From: Marinobacter subterrani
GTDB lineage: Bacteria; Pseudomonadota; Gammaproteobacteria; Pseudomonadales; Oleiphilaceae
Direction: 5' to 3'
Length of the DNA stretch: 64,000 bases
Assembly: GCF_001045555.1 (NCBI RefSeq)
Contig: NZ_LFBU01000001.1
Location: forward strand, 992,001-1,056,000
Positions 9,210 through 17,731 of this stretch are shown here, piece by piece; position 1 is the first letter of the stretch; each line of letters begins with the position of its first letter. A program made the translations under genes and the position numbers. Under the pieces are notes generated by a model, which was not told where the DNA came from, did no database searches, and saw nothing but the letters and a program-made list of their open reading frames with translations.

Positions 9210-10835
9210 TCAGAATTTTGTACGGAAACTGAGGCCGGCCATCACCACCCGAAGCGAGGTTTTGACATCCAGGCCTGCATACGGGTTGTAAATGATGTTG
9301 GTGATATTGTCACAGTTCAGGTTACAGCTGGTATTCGCAGGGATCGACTCTATCGACTGAAGATAGCTGAGATTCATATCGATCTGGGTATTCTTGTCCC
9401 ACTGATACCCCATCCCGACACTGTAAAGATTCGCACCGCCAAACGGGGCCATAACCTGGCGCTGATCATCCGGAATTACCGAATCCCGAATTTCCACCCC
9501 CGCCCGCAGATCGAGCCGGGAGGAGGCATGAAACTCCATGCCGAACGCCCAGTTCCACTGGCTCTTGAAGCCCAGCGGGAGTCTCAGGGTATTGGGTGTT
9601 GCGTTCTCCGGAGACAGGATTCGTGCCGCATTCAGAAACTCCAGGTTCCGGTCGAAACGGAACACGAAGGCGTCCCACTGTTCGTAGTCGGTCCAGCCAA
9701 TGTCAGCGTTCAGGGTCAGCTTCGGGTGCACATCCACGCTGATGCCGGTCTGGAAATGCTGGGGGTAGACCAGATCCATGCTGACATTGCCGGCCTCCCT
9801 GGGGGCACCGGACGGGAGGCTCAGAATGGCGGACGTAATGGCACCCAGTACCGAGCTGTTGACACTCTGCCAGAAGCCCGACCAGTCGTCGGTGTACTGG
9901 ATTTCGAAGGTGCCCTTCAGGTTCATATCGGCTTCGGACGTGTAACTCGCCCCCCAGCTGAACCACTCCGTCGGCTCCCACATCACACCAAGGGCATAGG
10001 TGGGTGATAGAGTGTCCTGAACGTTGACGTTCAGGGCCCCAATATCGTCCCAGGGGCCAACATTCCCGCCACACAGGGCAAGCCAGGGTTGAAGTGGCTC
10101 ATCACCACTTTCACAGTTGAAGGCGTCCTGCAGCACTTCCGCGACACCCAACAGCATGTTGGGCGCACGCATGTACTGGTCCGCTGCGATCCCCATGTGC
10201 GACAGATGGATGCCCGCGCCCACCGACCATTCGTCGTTGATTTCGTACCCGATGGTCGGCGACAGATAGGTGGTCCTTTGCAAGGCAGTCGCCTGAGGCT
10301 GGTATCGGCCGGGATCGTCCTTGTCCCGGTAAAAGCCCGCTGCCATGGGCAGGTAGAAAGCGTTGGCAAAGGTCAGCTTCGACCCGGGGGGATTGATGCT
10401 GATACCTGCCGATGGCGCGAGAGCGGGCCCCGGTGGCGCGCGCAGAATGCCATAGCCAGGCAGATACAGCGCCACGTTGTTGGTATGGCTGTGGGTATTG
10501 GCAACCGGATCCCGCTGCCTGCCGGTGCGGGGGTCAATCTCCAGCCCGTCGATGCCGAAAATCTCGTAACCTTCAGGCGCCATGAAGTTCGCGTCGATAT
10601 CCAGATAGACGCTCATCAGGTTGACTTCCAGCTGGCGCCCTTCCAGTTTGGTCAGACCCGCCGGGTTGTAATGTATTGCCATGATCCCGGGAGGATCCGC
10701 CGTGACCGCATTGCCAAGTGCCAGGGCCTTGGGATGAATGGTCAGGTTCTGCGCCAGCTGGGCCTGGGCACCACACGAGATGGTCGAGGCTAGCAGAACC
10801 GCGAGAATCTGCCGGTTGTGGCTGTTCTGTCCCAT
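9210..10835 (-). CDS. OmpP1/FadL family outer-membrane channel
   Basis: Outer-membrane barrel of 541 residues in the FadL/TodX family. A signal peptide (VLLASTISCGAQAQ) is followed by the family N-terminal region with ALALGNAVTADPPGIMAIHYNPAGLTKL. The protein ends with a final strand terminating in phenylalanine (VVMAGLSFRTKF), as expected for barrel insertion. FadL channels move hydrophobic molecules, often fatty acids or aromatics. Its place between a small barrel protein and malM, with malT divergent, raises the possibility of a sugar-related role, but nothing in the sequence proves it. Start ATG 10835 has AGGA upstream. Confidence 0.85.
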   Translation of the reverse strand: MGQNSHNRQILAVLLASTISCGAQAQLAQNLTIHPKALALGNAVTADPPGIMAIHYNPAGLTKLEGRQLEVNLMSVYLDIDANFMAPEGYEIFGIDGLEIDPRTGRQRDPVANTHSHTNNVALYLPGYGILRAPPGPALAPSAGISINPPGSKLTFANAFYLPMAAGFYRDKDDPGRYQPQATALQRTTYLSPTIGYEINDEWSVGAGIHLSHMGIAADQYMRAPNMLLGVAEVLQDAFNCESGDEPLQPWLALCGGNVGPWDDIGALNVNVQDTLSPTYALGVMWEPTEWFSWGASYTSEADMNLKGTFEIQYTDDWSGFWQSVNSSVLGAITSAILSLPSGAPREAGNVSMDLVYPQHFQTGISVDVHPKLTLNADIGWTDYEQWDAFVFRFDRNLEFLNAARILSPENATPNTLRLPLGFKSQWNWAFGMEFHASSRLDLRAGVEIRDSVIPDDQRQVMAPFGGANLYSVGMGYQWDKNTQIDMNLSYLQSIESIPANTSCNLNCDNITNIIYNPYAGLDVKTSLRVVMAGLSFRTKF

Positions 10836-10873
10836 GGAATCCTTCCCTTCCCGTAAATCGTCAACGACACCAA

Positions 10874-11884
10874 TCACTCTTTGAGACCAGAGAAGTTAAT
10901 CGGCAGGGATACGCCCAGAGAAAAGTCCGGTGCGTCCTCTGTCAAACCAATGCCGAGGCTGGTGTTTACGATGGTGGTATCGCTGACGCGGGTACCCAGG
11001 GACATGCTCAGGAATCCGGACATCTGGTCCTGGGCTACGGCTTTGTCACCGTTGGAGAAGGTCAGCACCGTCTCATCGCTGTAGCTGAACTGGGCCGAGA
11101 TACTGAGCGAGATGTCGTACGACAGGGAATAGGCAAAGCCGGCCGACCCGGAGAGCCCCAGGCCGGGATCAACGGATTCCAGCAGCCGGGCACCGCGCAC
11201 CTGCTGTAGGTCTTCTGCTGGCAGATTGTAGGTCGCGCTCACCGAACCAAAGATCACGACGGGATCCAGCACCTTGGACAGGCTGGCCCCGCCACCGACA
11301 GAGTAATAGCCACTGCCCGTGGAAAGCTGCTCGTTGATATCGATCTCGAAAGGGCTGACGCCGGTCTTGGTAGACAGTGTGCCGAACAGGGTCGTGGACA
11401 TCTTGCCGGGAACATAGGCGAAAGGCTGCCAGCGACCTGTAAAGGAAATGTCGCCGAAATCATAGACGCTAAGCTCGTCCTGAGTGTCGTACTTGACCAC
11501 CAGAGGAATACGGGTACCAACCGTGAGGTTATCCAGCAGGCCGTAATCGTAGGAAAACGAGTTGGTGAAGCTGTGGGTTGCAGACGGCACGACATCGAGG
11601 TTCCTGACCGAACCGTTGGTAATGGCCAGGTCCAGCCGCTGATCGCCGGTATAGGAATAGTCGAACGAGTAGTTCAGGGAGTGCGTGCCCTTCTTCTGCA
11701 ACGAATAATTCTTCTCCGCCGCCTGGAACACTTCCTCAAGTTGCTGGGAAGCGTCCTCGTCGCCTTCCTTTCGGGCCAACGCCTCCCGGGCCTGATCCAC
11801 ACTTCCTTCCTGAGCCAGTACCATGCCCGGAAGCAGGCCTGCCGTCGAAAAGAGGATAAAGCCTCGCACAAACCAACGATTCAT
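10874..11884 (-). CDS. Small outer-membrane beta-barrel protein with N-terminal helical segment
   Basis: Secreted protein of 336 residues. After a signal peptide (FILFSTAGLLPGMVLA) comes a charged helical stretch of about 45 residues (VDQAREALARKEGDEDASQQ and onward), then alternating hydrophobic strands through to the C-terminus. The layout resembles transporter-like barrels such as FapF or the meta-pathway phenol family. GGGAG lies about 6 bases before ATG 11884. It follows the C39 peptidase gene by 53 bases and precedes the FadL-like gene by 38, so the genes look co-transcribed. Precise family membership needs a profile search. Confidence 0.7.
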   Translation of the reverse strand: MNRWFVRGFILFSTAGLLPGMVLAQEGSVDQAREALARKEGDEDASQQLEEVFQAAEKNYSLQKKGTHSLNYSFDYSYTGDQRLDLAITNGSVRNLDVVPSATHSFTNSFSYDYGLLDNLTVGTRIPLVVKYDTQDELSVYDFGDISFTGRWQPFAYVPGKMSTTLFGTLSTKTGVSPFEIDINEQLSTGSGYYSVGGGASLSKVLDPVVIFGSVSATYNLPAEDLQQVRGARLLESVDPGLGLSGSAGFAYSLSYDISLSISAQFSYSDETVLTFSNGDKAVAQDQMSGFLSMSLGTRVSDTTIVNTSLGIGLTEDAPDFSLGVSLPINFSGLKE

Positions 11885-11937
11885 CCTGACTCCCTTAATT
11901 TTATTTGTAGTGTTCCTGCCGGGGGTCACCCGGAAAA

Positions 11938-12774
11938 TTAGTTACGACGGTAGTGCAACTGCTTTCTGGTGTTCTCGACACTGCCGTCGGGATTGTTTTT
12001 CTGCCGTTCCAGAAGATTCTGGATTCGCCGCTGCGTGGACTCGTGAAACGCCGGTATCCGTTCCAGCGCCAGGAGGGTCATTGTCTGGTCATCCACAAAG
12101 CGCAGGTCTTCCTCTTTCAGCTCAAGGTTATCGAGGGGCTTGTCACCGCCCGGGAAGACAATGAACAAGACGTTGTCGTCCCACTTTTCCTCGAATTGCG
12201 CCAGGGTGAACGAAATATTGCCCACCGAAGGGTCGGCCATGTAGACGCGCCCATCCCGGATCGTCCGCAATACGACAAAGTGTTTGAACCCGGCATGATG
12301 AATCGGAACGATTGCCGGATGATCCAGGTCTTTGAGGTCATCGATGGTGGCCCGGAAACCGCCGGACGGATAGCCCAGTGCAGTCACCAGACGTTTCATA
12401 TCGAGCATGGAGAATGCCCGGCGTTCAACAATCCGCTCGCTTTCACCATAGTGGAGCAGACCTTCCATCACCTGGCGTTCGGACAGCGTGCGCCCCAGAT
12501 AGAAGTTCAGCACCGTTGTCAGTGCCGCACTGCCGCAACTGTAGTCGTAGGCCTGGCGAACAATATTGCGGAATTTCTGTTCGACCAGGGGCTCAACCCT
12601 TACCTCGGAGCGCAGCGTGACAGGACTTGAATCCACATCCTGCTGGATAACCATGGTGCCTTTTTCATAGGGCTCGACCACAGTGGCTTCCTGCACCATG
12701 GCGAATGTCAGAATGGATCCAGCGAGCACCAGCAGCATGTCAGACGACGTTCCTGTTTTTGTTGCCCCCGGCAT
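11938..12774 (-). CDS. C39-family papain-like peptidase, FapD-like
   Basis: Exported or membrane-anchored C39-type cysteine peptidase, 278 residues. A hydrophobic N-terminal segment (MLLVLAGSILTFAM) is followed by the peptidase core: YDYSCGSAALTTVLN with the catalytic cysteine, then FKHFVVLRTI with the histidine and ADPSVGN with the aspartate. The pattern is like FapD of Pseudomonas functional-amyloid operons and like bacteriocin-processing C39 domains without an ABC exporter. A helical tail of about 70 residues ends the protein. It is the first gene of the minus-strand operon divergent from malT. The start is uncertain: ATG 12738 (MLLVL) is an alternative. Confidence 0.75.
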   Translation of the reverse strand: MPGATKTGTSSDMLLVLAGSILTFAMVQEATVVEPYEKGTMVIQQDVDSSPVTLRSEVRVEPLVEQKFRNIVRQAYDYSCGSAALTTVLNFYLGRTLSERQVMEGLLHYGESERIVERRAFSMLDMKRLVTALGYPSGGFRATIDDLKDLDHPAIVPIHHAGFKHFVVLRTIRDGRVYMADPSVGNISFTLAQFEEKWDDNVLFIVFPGGDKPLDNLELKEEDLRFVDDQTMTLLALERIPAFHESTQRRIQNLLERQKNNPDGSVENTRKQLHYRRN

Positions 12775-12919
12775 TTACCGGGTTACATGTTGTTACGGTA
12801 AGATACCGAAATCCCTGAGCCCTGAAAGATAACTGTGCCTCAAATCTGTCGCTGCGGAAGGGGCCCTCGGAGCGCTATTTGAGAACCGGTTCATGGCCTT
12901 ATCCAAAGGCCCGCGAGAG

Positions 12920-12948
12920 TTGACGCAACTACCCAAAGTCGGTATCAA
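12920..12948 (+). promoter_or_regulatory. Candidate sigma-70 promoter of malT
   Basis: TTGACG (12920-12925), a 17-base spacer and TATCAA (12943-12948) give a reasonable sigma-70 promoter with a start near 12955, 32 bases before the malT ATG. No MalT box or clear CRP site was seen in the 212-base divergent region. An inverted repeat with arms TTACCG and CGGTAA (12775-12801) lies right at the start of the C39 gene on the other strand. Confidence 0.5.
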
Positions 12949-12986
12949 CTGCAATCCAGTCACTTTATTTCCAGACGCAGATCCTG

Positions 12987-15743
12987 ATGACAACAACACT
13001 GAATCCGGGACAGATCACCTTTATTGCGGCCAAAAACCAGAGCCCGCTTCCACCCCCGGCCCTGCTTGCCAGAGACCGGTTCAACGAAGTGCTGCATGAT
13101 CTGGAGCCGGTCGGCCTGCTGCTGGTTCATGCCCCTGCCGGATACGGCAAAACCACCACTATTGCCGAGCGACTGGTCGCTCTGAAAGCGCGGGCTGCCT
13201 GGTTCCGGCTGGAAACCAGCGATAACCACCCCGAACGCTTTGCCGGTTATCTTGGCAATGCGCTCAACAGGGCGACGGAAGGCAGCTGCCAGCAGGTTCT
13301 GGACACCCTCCAGTCCGAGGGCTACCCGGGGCTTGAGGACTTTCTCACCGATCTGTTGGCCGGGTTACCTCAGGATGACGCGCCGCTCTATCTGGTGCTG
13401 GATGATTACCACCTGATTACCAGCCCCGAGATCCACGACGCACTGCGTTTTCTGCTCCGGCACCTGCCGGGCTACCTGACCCTGGTCCTTCTCAGTCGCA
13501 CCATGCCGCCCGTGGGGGTGGCCCAGCTACGCATGCAGGGGCGCCTGGCGGAAATCACCACTCGCGATCTCGGCTTCGCCGCCGACGAAGCACAACAGTA
13601 CCTCCAGAGTCGTCTGCCGTTCGAGATCGCCCGGGAGGATATCGAACGCGCCGTGCGCCGGGTTGAGGGTTGGATTTCCGCCCTGCAATTACTCTCGGCC
13701 TCAGCAGCAACCAGTGTCGAGTTCAGCGAATTTGTCGACCAGCTGGAGCACGGCAACCAGAACATCTTTGATTATTTCGATGAACTCGTTGGCAGTAATC
13801 TGAGCGAGCAGCAGCGCCGCTTTCTGATGCGTACCAGCATTCTCGAACGCTTCAACGCCGGCATGGTGATGCGGGTCATGGACGACGCCGATGGCCAGGC
13901 CCTGCTCAGCAGCCTGCTCTCCATGGGGCTGTTCATTACGCCCGTGGACAATTCTGCCCTCTGGTTCCGCTATCACCCGCTGTTTTCGGTCTACTTGCGC
14001 CATCTGTTGACCTGCACCACCCGGGAAAACCAGACAGAGCTGCACCAACGGGCGGCGGATGCCTGGCTGGAGCTGAATCATGCCGAGGAAGCGGCCAAGC
14101 ACGCCATTGCCGCCGAAGATCCGGCGCGAATTACCCGGGTTCTGACCATCCACGGGCGGAAATTTTTTACCGAGGGCCAGTTCAGCCTGCTTCAGCGCTG
14201 CCTTGACACCCTGCCCCAGGACTTCATCGCTGATGATCCCACACTTACTCTGCTCAGGGCCTGGGTGGCCCAGGGCCAATACAGGTTCGATGAGGTTGAG
14301 AACTGGCTTTCAGCAGCGGAGGCGCGCCTGCAGGCATCCATGAGTGAGGATACCCAGCGGGCCGTTCATGGCGAGTTCAGTGCGATCCGTGCCCAGGTGG
14401 CGATGAATTATGGCGATGGCGACCGGGCGCTGATCCTCGCCCGGGAAGCGATCGAGCAGGAGGCCCGCTATCTGCCCACATCGCGGGTAGCAGCAGCTTC
14501 GGTCATCGGTGAGGCTCTGTTCGTCCGGGGCGAACTGGAGGAAGCGCTGGCCCGCATGCAGGATACCGAGCATCTTGCCCGAGCCCATCAGGCCCACCAG
14601 AACGTGATCTGGGCCTTGTGTCAGCAGAGCGAAATCAGTGTTGCCATGGGGCTTTTACAGAAGGCCTACAACATTCAGGAGCGTGCCTTCCAGTATGCCG
14701 AGGACAACCAGCTGAACCACCTCCCGATTCTGGAATTCCTGTTCCGTATCCGCAGCCAGGTGATGTGGGAATGGCATCATCTTGAGAGCGCCGAGCGTTG
14801 CGCGCTGCAAGGCATCGAGATTCTGGAGGCCCAGGGGGAGCGCTGGTATGTTCAGAGCTACACCTCCCTGGCCAAGGTTGCTCAGGCCAGGGGCCGCCAG
14901 AGCCTGTGCGCCGACTACATCGCCAAGATCCAGAAAATGCTGGCGGCCGGTGATTATCACCTGGACTGGGTCGCCAATGCCCATGCCACCATGCTGTCCT
15001 ATTGGGATGCCGTGCGGGATCGCGATGCCATCCAGCGCTGGCTCACCGTCGCTCCACCCTGCGATCCGGCCAATGCGACCAATCATTTCTACCAGTGCAA
15101 CGGCCGCAACCAGGCCCGGGCCCTGATTAGCCTGGGCCAGTTCGAGCTGGCACGGCCTCTGCTGGAAGAGCTGACATCAGTGGCACGGAAATTCGGTCTG
15201 AAAACCGATCTGAACCGCAACCACATCGGCCTTGCCTACCTGTACTGGCAGCTTGATGACCGGAATCAGTCGCTCAGACACATGAAAATCGCCCTGGAAC
15301 TGGCAAGCACCACCGGGGCAGTCGGGAGTTTCCTGCGCCTGGGCAAGGAGCTGATTGTGCTGCTCAAGGCACTGATCAACGAGGAAGTCATCGAAGGCAT
15401 GGAACTTCAGCGGGCAGAACGTTTGATTCAACTGGCCCAGCAGCAGCGAGATTTCAGCCGGGCTATCCGGATCTCGCTGGATGAGGCCATCATCCAGGAT
15501 ATCATCGACCGGCCGGACGTGCCGGAACTGATCCGTACCTCTCCTCTGACCCGGCGGGAGTGGCAGATCCTGAGCCTGATCCACGCCGGGCTCTCCAATG
15601 ACCAGATCGCGGAACACCTGAAAGTGGCCTCGACAACCGTCAAGACCCATATCCGGAGTCTCTACCAGAAACAGAACATCAGCCATCGCTCAGAGGCCAT
15701 CGAGCTGGCCAAGGACCTGCTGAGCAAGATCCAGGGGGACTAG
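12987..15743 (+). CDS. malT: MalT, maltotriose- and ATP-dependent activator (STAND/LuxR)
   Basis: Large STAND-class activator of 918 residues, close in length to E. coli MalT (901). Walker A (APAGYGKTT) is at about 50-58 and Walker B (LYLVLDDYH) near 134-142, where the following LITSPEIHDALRF also follows MalT. A long TPR-like sensor region comes next, and a C-terminal LuxR helix-turn-helix (LTRREWQILSLIHAGLSNDQ, then KTHIRSLYQK). The stretch VPELIRTSPLTRREW is nearly the same as in enterobacterial MalT. In that family maltotriose and ATP drive multimerisation and binding to GGGGA(T/G)GAGG boxes, and such boxes are present at 25897-25996. Confidence 0.93.
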   Translation: MTTTLNPGQITFIAAKNQSPLPPPALLARDRFNEVLHDLEPVGLLLVHAPAGYGKTTTIAERLVALKARAAWFRLETSDNHPERFAGYLGNALNRATEGSCQQVLDTLQSEGYPGLEDFLTDLLAGLPQDDAPLYLVLDDYHLITSPEIHDALRFLLRHLPGYLTLVLLSRTMPPVGVAQLRMQGRLAEITTRDLGFAADEAQQYLQSRLPFEIAREDIERAVRRVEGWISALQLLSASAATSVEFSEFVDQLEHGNQNIFDYFDELVGSNLSEQQRRFLMRTSILERFNAGMVMRVMDDADGQALLSSLLSMGLFITPVDNSALWFRYHPLFSVYLRHLLTCTTRENQTELHQRAADAWLELNHAEEAAKHAIAAEDPARITRVLTIHGRKFFTEGQFSLLQRCLDTLPQDFIADDPTLTLLRAWVAQGQYRFDEVENWLSAAEARLQASMSEDTQRAVHGEFSAIRAQVAMNYGDGDRALILAREAIEQEARYLPTSRVAAASVIGEALFVRGELEEALARMQDTEHLARAHQAHQNVIWALCQQSEISVAMGLLQKAYNIQERAFQYAEDNQLNHLPILEFLFRIRSQVMWEWHHLESAERCALQGIEILEAQGERWYVQSYTSLAKVAQARGRQSLCADYIAKIQKMLAAGDYHLDWVANAHATMLSYWDAVRDRDAIQRWLTVAPPCDPANATNHFYQCNGRNQARALISLGQFELARPLLEELTSVARKFGLKTDLNRNHIGLAYLYWQLDDRNQSLRHMKIALELASTTGAVGSFLRLGKELIVLLKALINEEVIEGMELQRAERLIQLAQQQRDFSRAIRISLDEAIIQDIIDRPDVPELIRTSPLTRREWQILSLIHAGLSNDQIAEHLKVASTTVKTHIRSLYQKQNISHRSEAIELAKDLLSKIQGD

Positions 15744-16345
15744 CTCCGCTGCAACTGGCGGTCGTGAACACCGCCAAGCAGAATCAGGGCAAGGATAGCG
15801 CCGGACAGCGCCCAGGCCATATCCGACTGGGTATCCCAGACATAACCCTGGGTGCCCAGAAACGCTTCCGCGGCTTCCTCACTCAGCAGGGCCACCCACC
15901 ATTCAATCAGCTCATAAAAGGCGCTGAAGGCCAGACAGAAACAGACAATAAAAAACGAGCGCCAGCCCCGGTGGACAAATACGCCGAAACGTATCACCAG
16001 TTCCCGGGCAAGGATGGCCGGCACAAAGCCCTGGGCCAGGTGGCCCAGTTTGTCGTAATTGTTGCGCTCCCAGCCGAACCAGTCCCGGAACCAGTCGAAC
16101 AGTGGTACCTCGGCATAGGTGTAGTGGCCGCCGACCATCAGGATCACCGCGTGCACCAGGATCAGCTGGTACGCCAGGGGCGTCAGCGGGTACCGGAAGA
16201 AACACCACGCAACCAGGCCAAAACCCACGATGGCTGGCAATACCTCCAGCACCCAGGTAGCCCAGTCTTTCGGGTTGATGGCAGACCACACAAACACGGC
16301 CAGAAATACCCCTACCCAGGCTACAGGCGCCAGTCTGTTGTTCAT
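15740..16345 (-). CDS. yjdF: DUF2238 (YjdF-like) inner-membrane protein
   Basis: Polytopic membrane protein of 201 residues in the DUF2238/YjdF family, function unknown. Visible family landmarks are VGGHYTYAEVPLFDWFRD, YDKLGHLAQGFVPA, AFYELIEWW and LGTQGYVWDTQSDM, with about six hydrophobic helices. Conserved histidines and acidic residues at the membrane faces suggest metal binding or an enzyme, but this is inference. It converges on malT, and the two stops share one CTAG tetranucleotide (15740-15743). GGAG lies 8 bases upstream of the start. Confidence 0.88.
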   Translation of the reverse strand: MNNRLAPVAWVGVFLAVFVWSAINPKDWATWVLEVLPAIVGFGLVAWCFFRYPLTPLAYQLILVHAVILMVGGHYTYAEVPLFDWFRDWFGWERNNYDKLGHLAQGFVPAILARELVIRFGVFVHRGWRSFFIVCFCLAFSAFYELIEWWVALLSEEAAEAFLGTQGYVWDTQSDMAWALSGAILALILLGGVHDRQLQRS

Positions 16346-16493
16346 CCTTTCACTCCCGTTTCCGGTTTATCCAGCCGCGCCGGCACCGAACTCTTCAACC
16401 AGCACAATATCCATGCCGTCAGCGTACACCGTGAACGGTGTCGGAAGCCGTTGCCAGCAAAAGTTGCCGCCAAAGCGCCTGATTTCACGGCGC

Positions 16494-17699
16494 TCACCGG
16501 ATTCTTATCCGGCTGCCATCGGCCAGTTGACGGTCCGGATGGCGAACCACCCGATCGCCTTCGCTCAGGCCGTCCAGAACAACCGTATGAAACCCGTTGG
16601 TGCGGCAGGTTGAAACGGGGGTAAGCTCCGCCCGGCCGTCCACCACCCGGAACACCAGGCTCTGGCCATCCGTGCGAAAAATAGCGGACTCGGGGATCTG
16701 AAGCTCATTGGCCGAAGCCCAGAGCACGAATTCGGCATCTACCCGGTAACCGTCACCGAGTGTTTTCCAGGCGTCCCGGGGGCTGGTGATATCCGCGACC
16801 ACCTGTACCCGCCTTTCTTCGACACCGAGGGCGGAGACATCCTCAAAGCCCACCGGCTCAACCCGCCTGACAACCGCATCCAGAGTGCCGCCGCCCCAAC
16901 CGGTCAGGCGTGCGGGAACACCGGGGCTCAGCTTGACAGCATCGAAGCTCAGGACATCGATAACCACTTCCAGTGCCCCCGGATCACCCAGCTCCAGAAT
17001 GGCCTCGCCGGCGTGTATCACCCCCTCGCTTTTCCGCGCTACGTCCAGCACTGAGCCATTGACCGGAGACCGCACCGGCACCCGCTCCACGGCGCCACTT
17101 CCCGAGGCCCTGGCAGCGGAGACTTCAAGGCGGGTTCTGATGGCCGCCAGTTCGTGGGCCATGACTTCTTCATCAAAGCGGGCGGAGCGCAGGATAGCCT
17201 GAGCCCTGTCCGCAGCAGCCCTGGCCTGCTGCAAACGTTCTTGGGACACAAAATTTTCGCCGCTGAGCGCCTGAAGGCGGGCCAGCTCACGCATCGCCAG
17301 ATCCGCTTCCGCCCGGGCGGCGGCGACTTTCTGCCGGGCCGAGTTCAGCGCCGACAGGGCCGACTTTGCCTTGGCCTCCGCCTCCGCCCGGCTCCGGGCG
17401 TCCAGGGTGCTGGCTGGCATGGGATCGACCTCGGTAAGCAGCTCTCCGGGGATAACCGGGTCACCGACCTCAAGGAGCACGCGATGAAGGTAGCCTGACA
17501 CCGGGGACGACACCACATACCGGTCCCGGACCCGGGTTCTGCCCTCTTCCTTGATGGTTATCTCCATTGGCCCACGGCTCACGGTTGCCAGGTCCACCCA
17601 CACAGGATCGGGGCGAATCGTAAACACCAGCGCGACAATGGCAAGCAACACAAAGGCGCCCCAGAACAGCCATTTCCCCGAAAACCATTTTGCTGCCAT
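16494..17699 (-). CDS. HlyD/RND-type periplasmic adaptor of ABC exporter
   Basis: Membrane-fusion (adaptor) protein, 401 residues. It has one N-terminal membrane helix (LFWGAFVLLAIVALVF), a lipoyl-like half motif (VSSPVSGYLHRVLLEVGDPV), a long alanine-rich coiled-coil hairpin (about residues 100-195), the second lipoyl half (VRSPVNGSVLDV) and a beta-barrel domain. It links an inner-membrane ABC permease to an outer-membrane channel. It is the third gene of an ATPase-permease-adaptor run on the same strand, 32 bases after the permease. No TolC-type gene is present locally, so an unlinked channel is likely. Confidence 0.88.
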   Translation of the reverse strand: MAAKWFSGKWLFWGAFVLLAIVALVFTIRPDPVWVDLATVSRGPMEITIKEEGRTRVRDRYVVSSPVSGYLHRVLLEVGDPVIPGELLTEVDPMPASTLDARSRAEAEAKAKSALSALNSARQKVAAARAEADLAMRELARLQALSGENFVSQERLQQARAAADRAQAILRSARFDEEVMAHELAAIRTRLEVSAARASGSGAVERVPVRSPVNGSVLDVARKSEGVIHAGEAILELGDPGALEVVIDVLSFDAVKLSPGVPARLTGWGGGTLDAVVRRVEPVGFEDVSALGVEERRVQVVADITSPRDAWKTLGDGYRVDAEFVLWASANELQIPESAIFRTDGQSLVFRVVDGRAELTPVSTCRTNGFHTVVLDGLSEGDRVVRHPDRQLADGSRIRIR

Positions 17700-17731
17700 A
17701 GTGTCAACTCACTCCCCGTTTTCTGCGGCAA

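Noticed and set aside
12775..12986. MalT or CRP site between the C39 peptidase gene and malT
   Set aside because: I looked for GGGGA(T/G)GAGG and TGTGA-N6-TCACA on both strands and found no convincing match.
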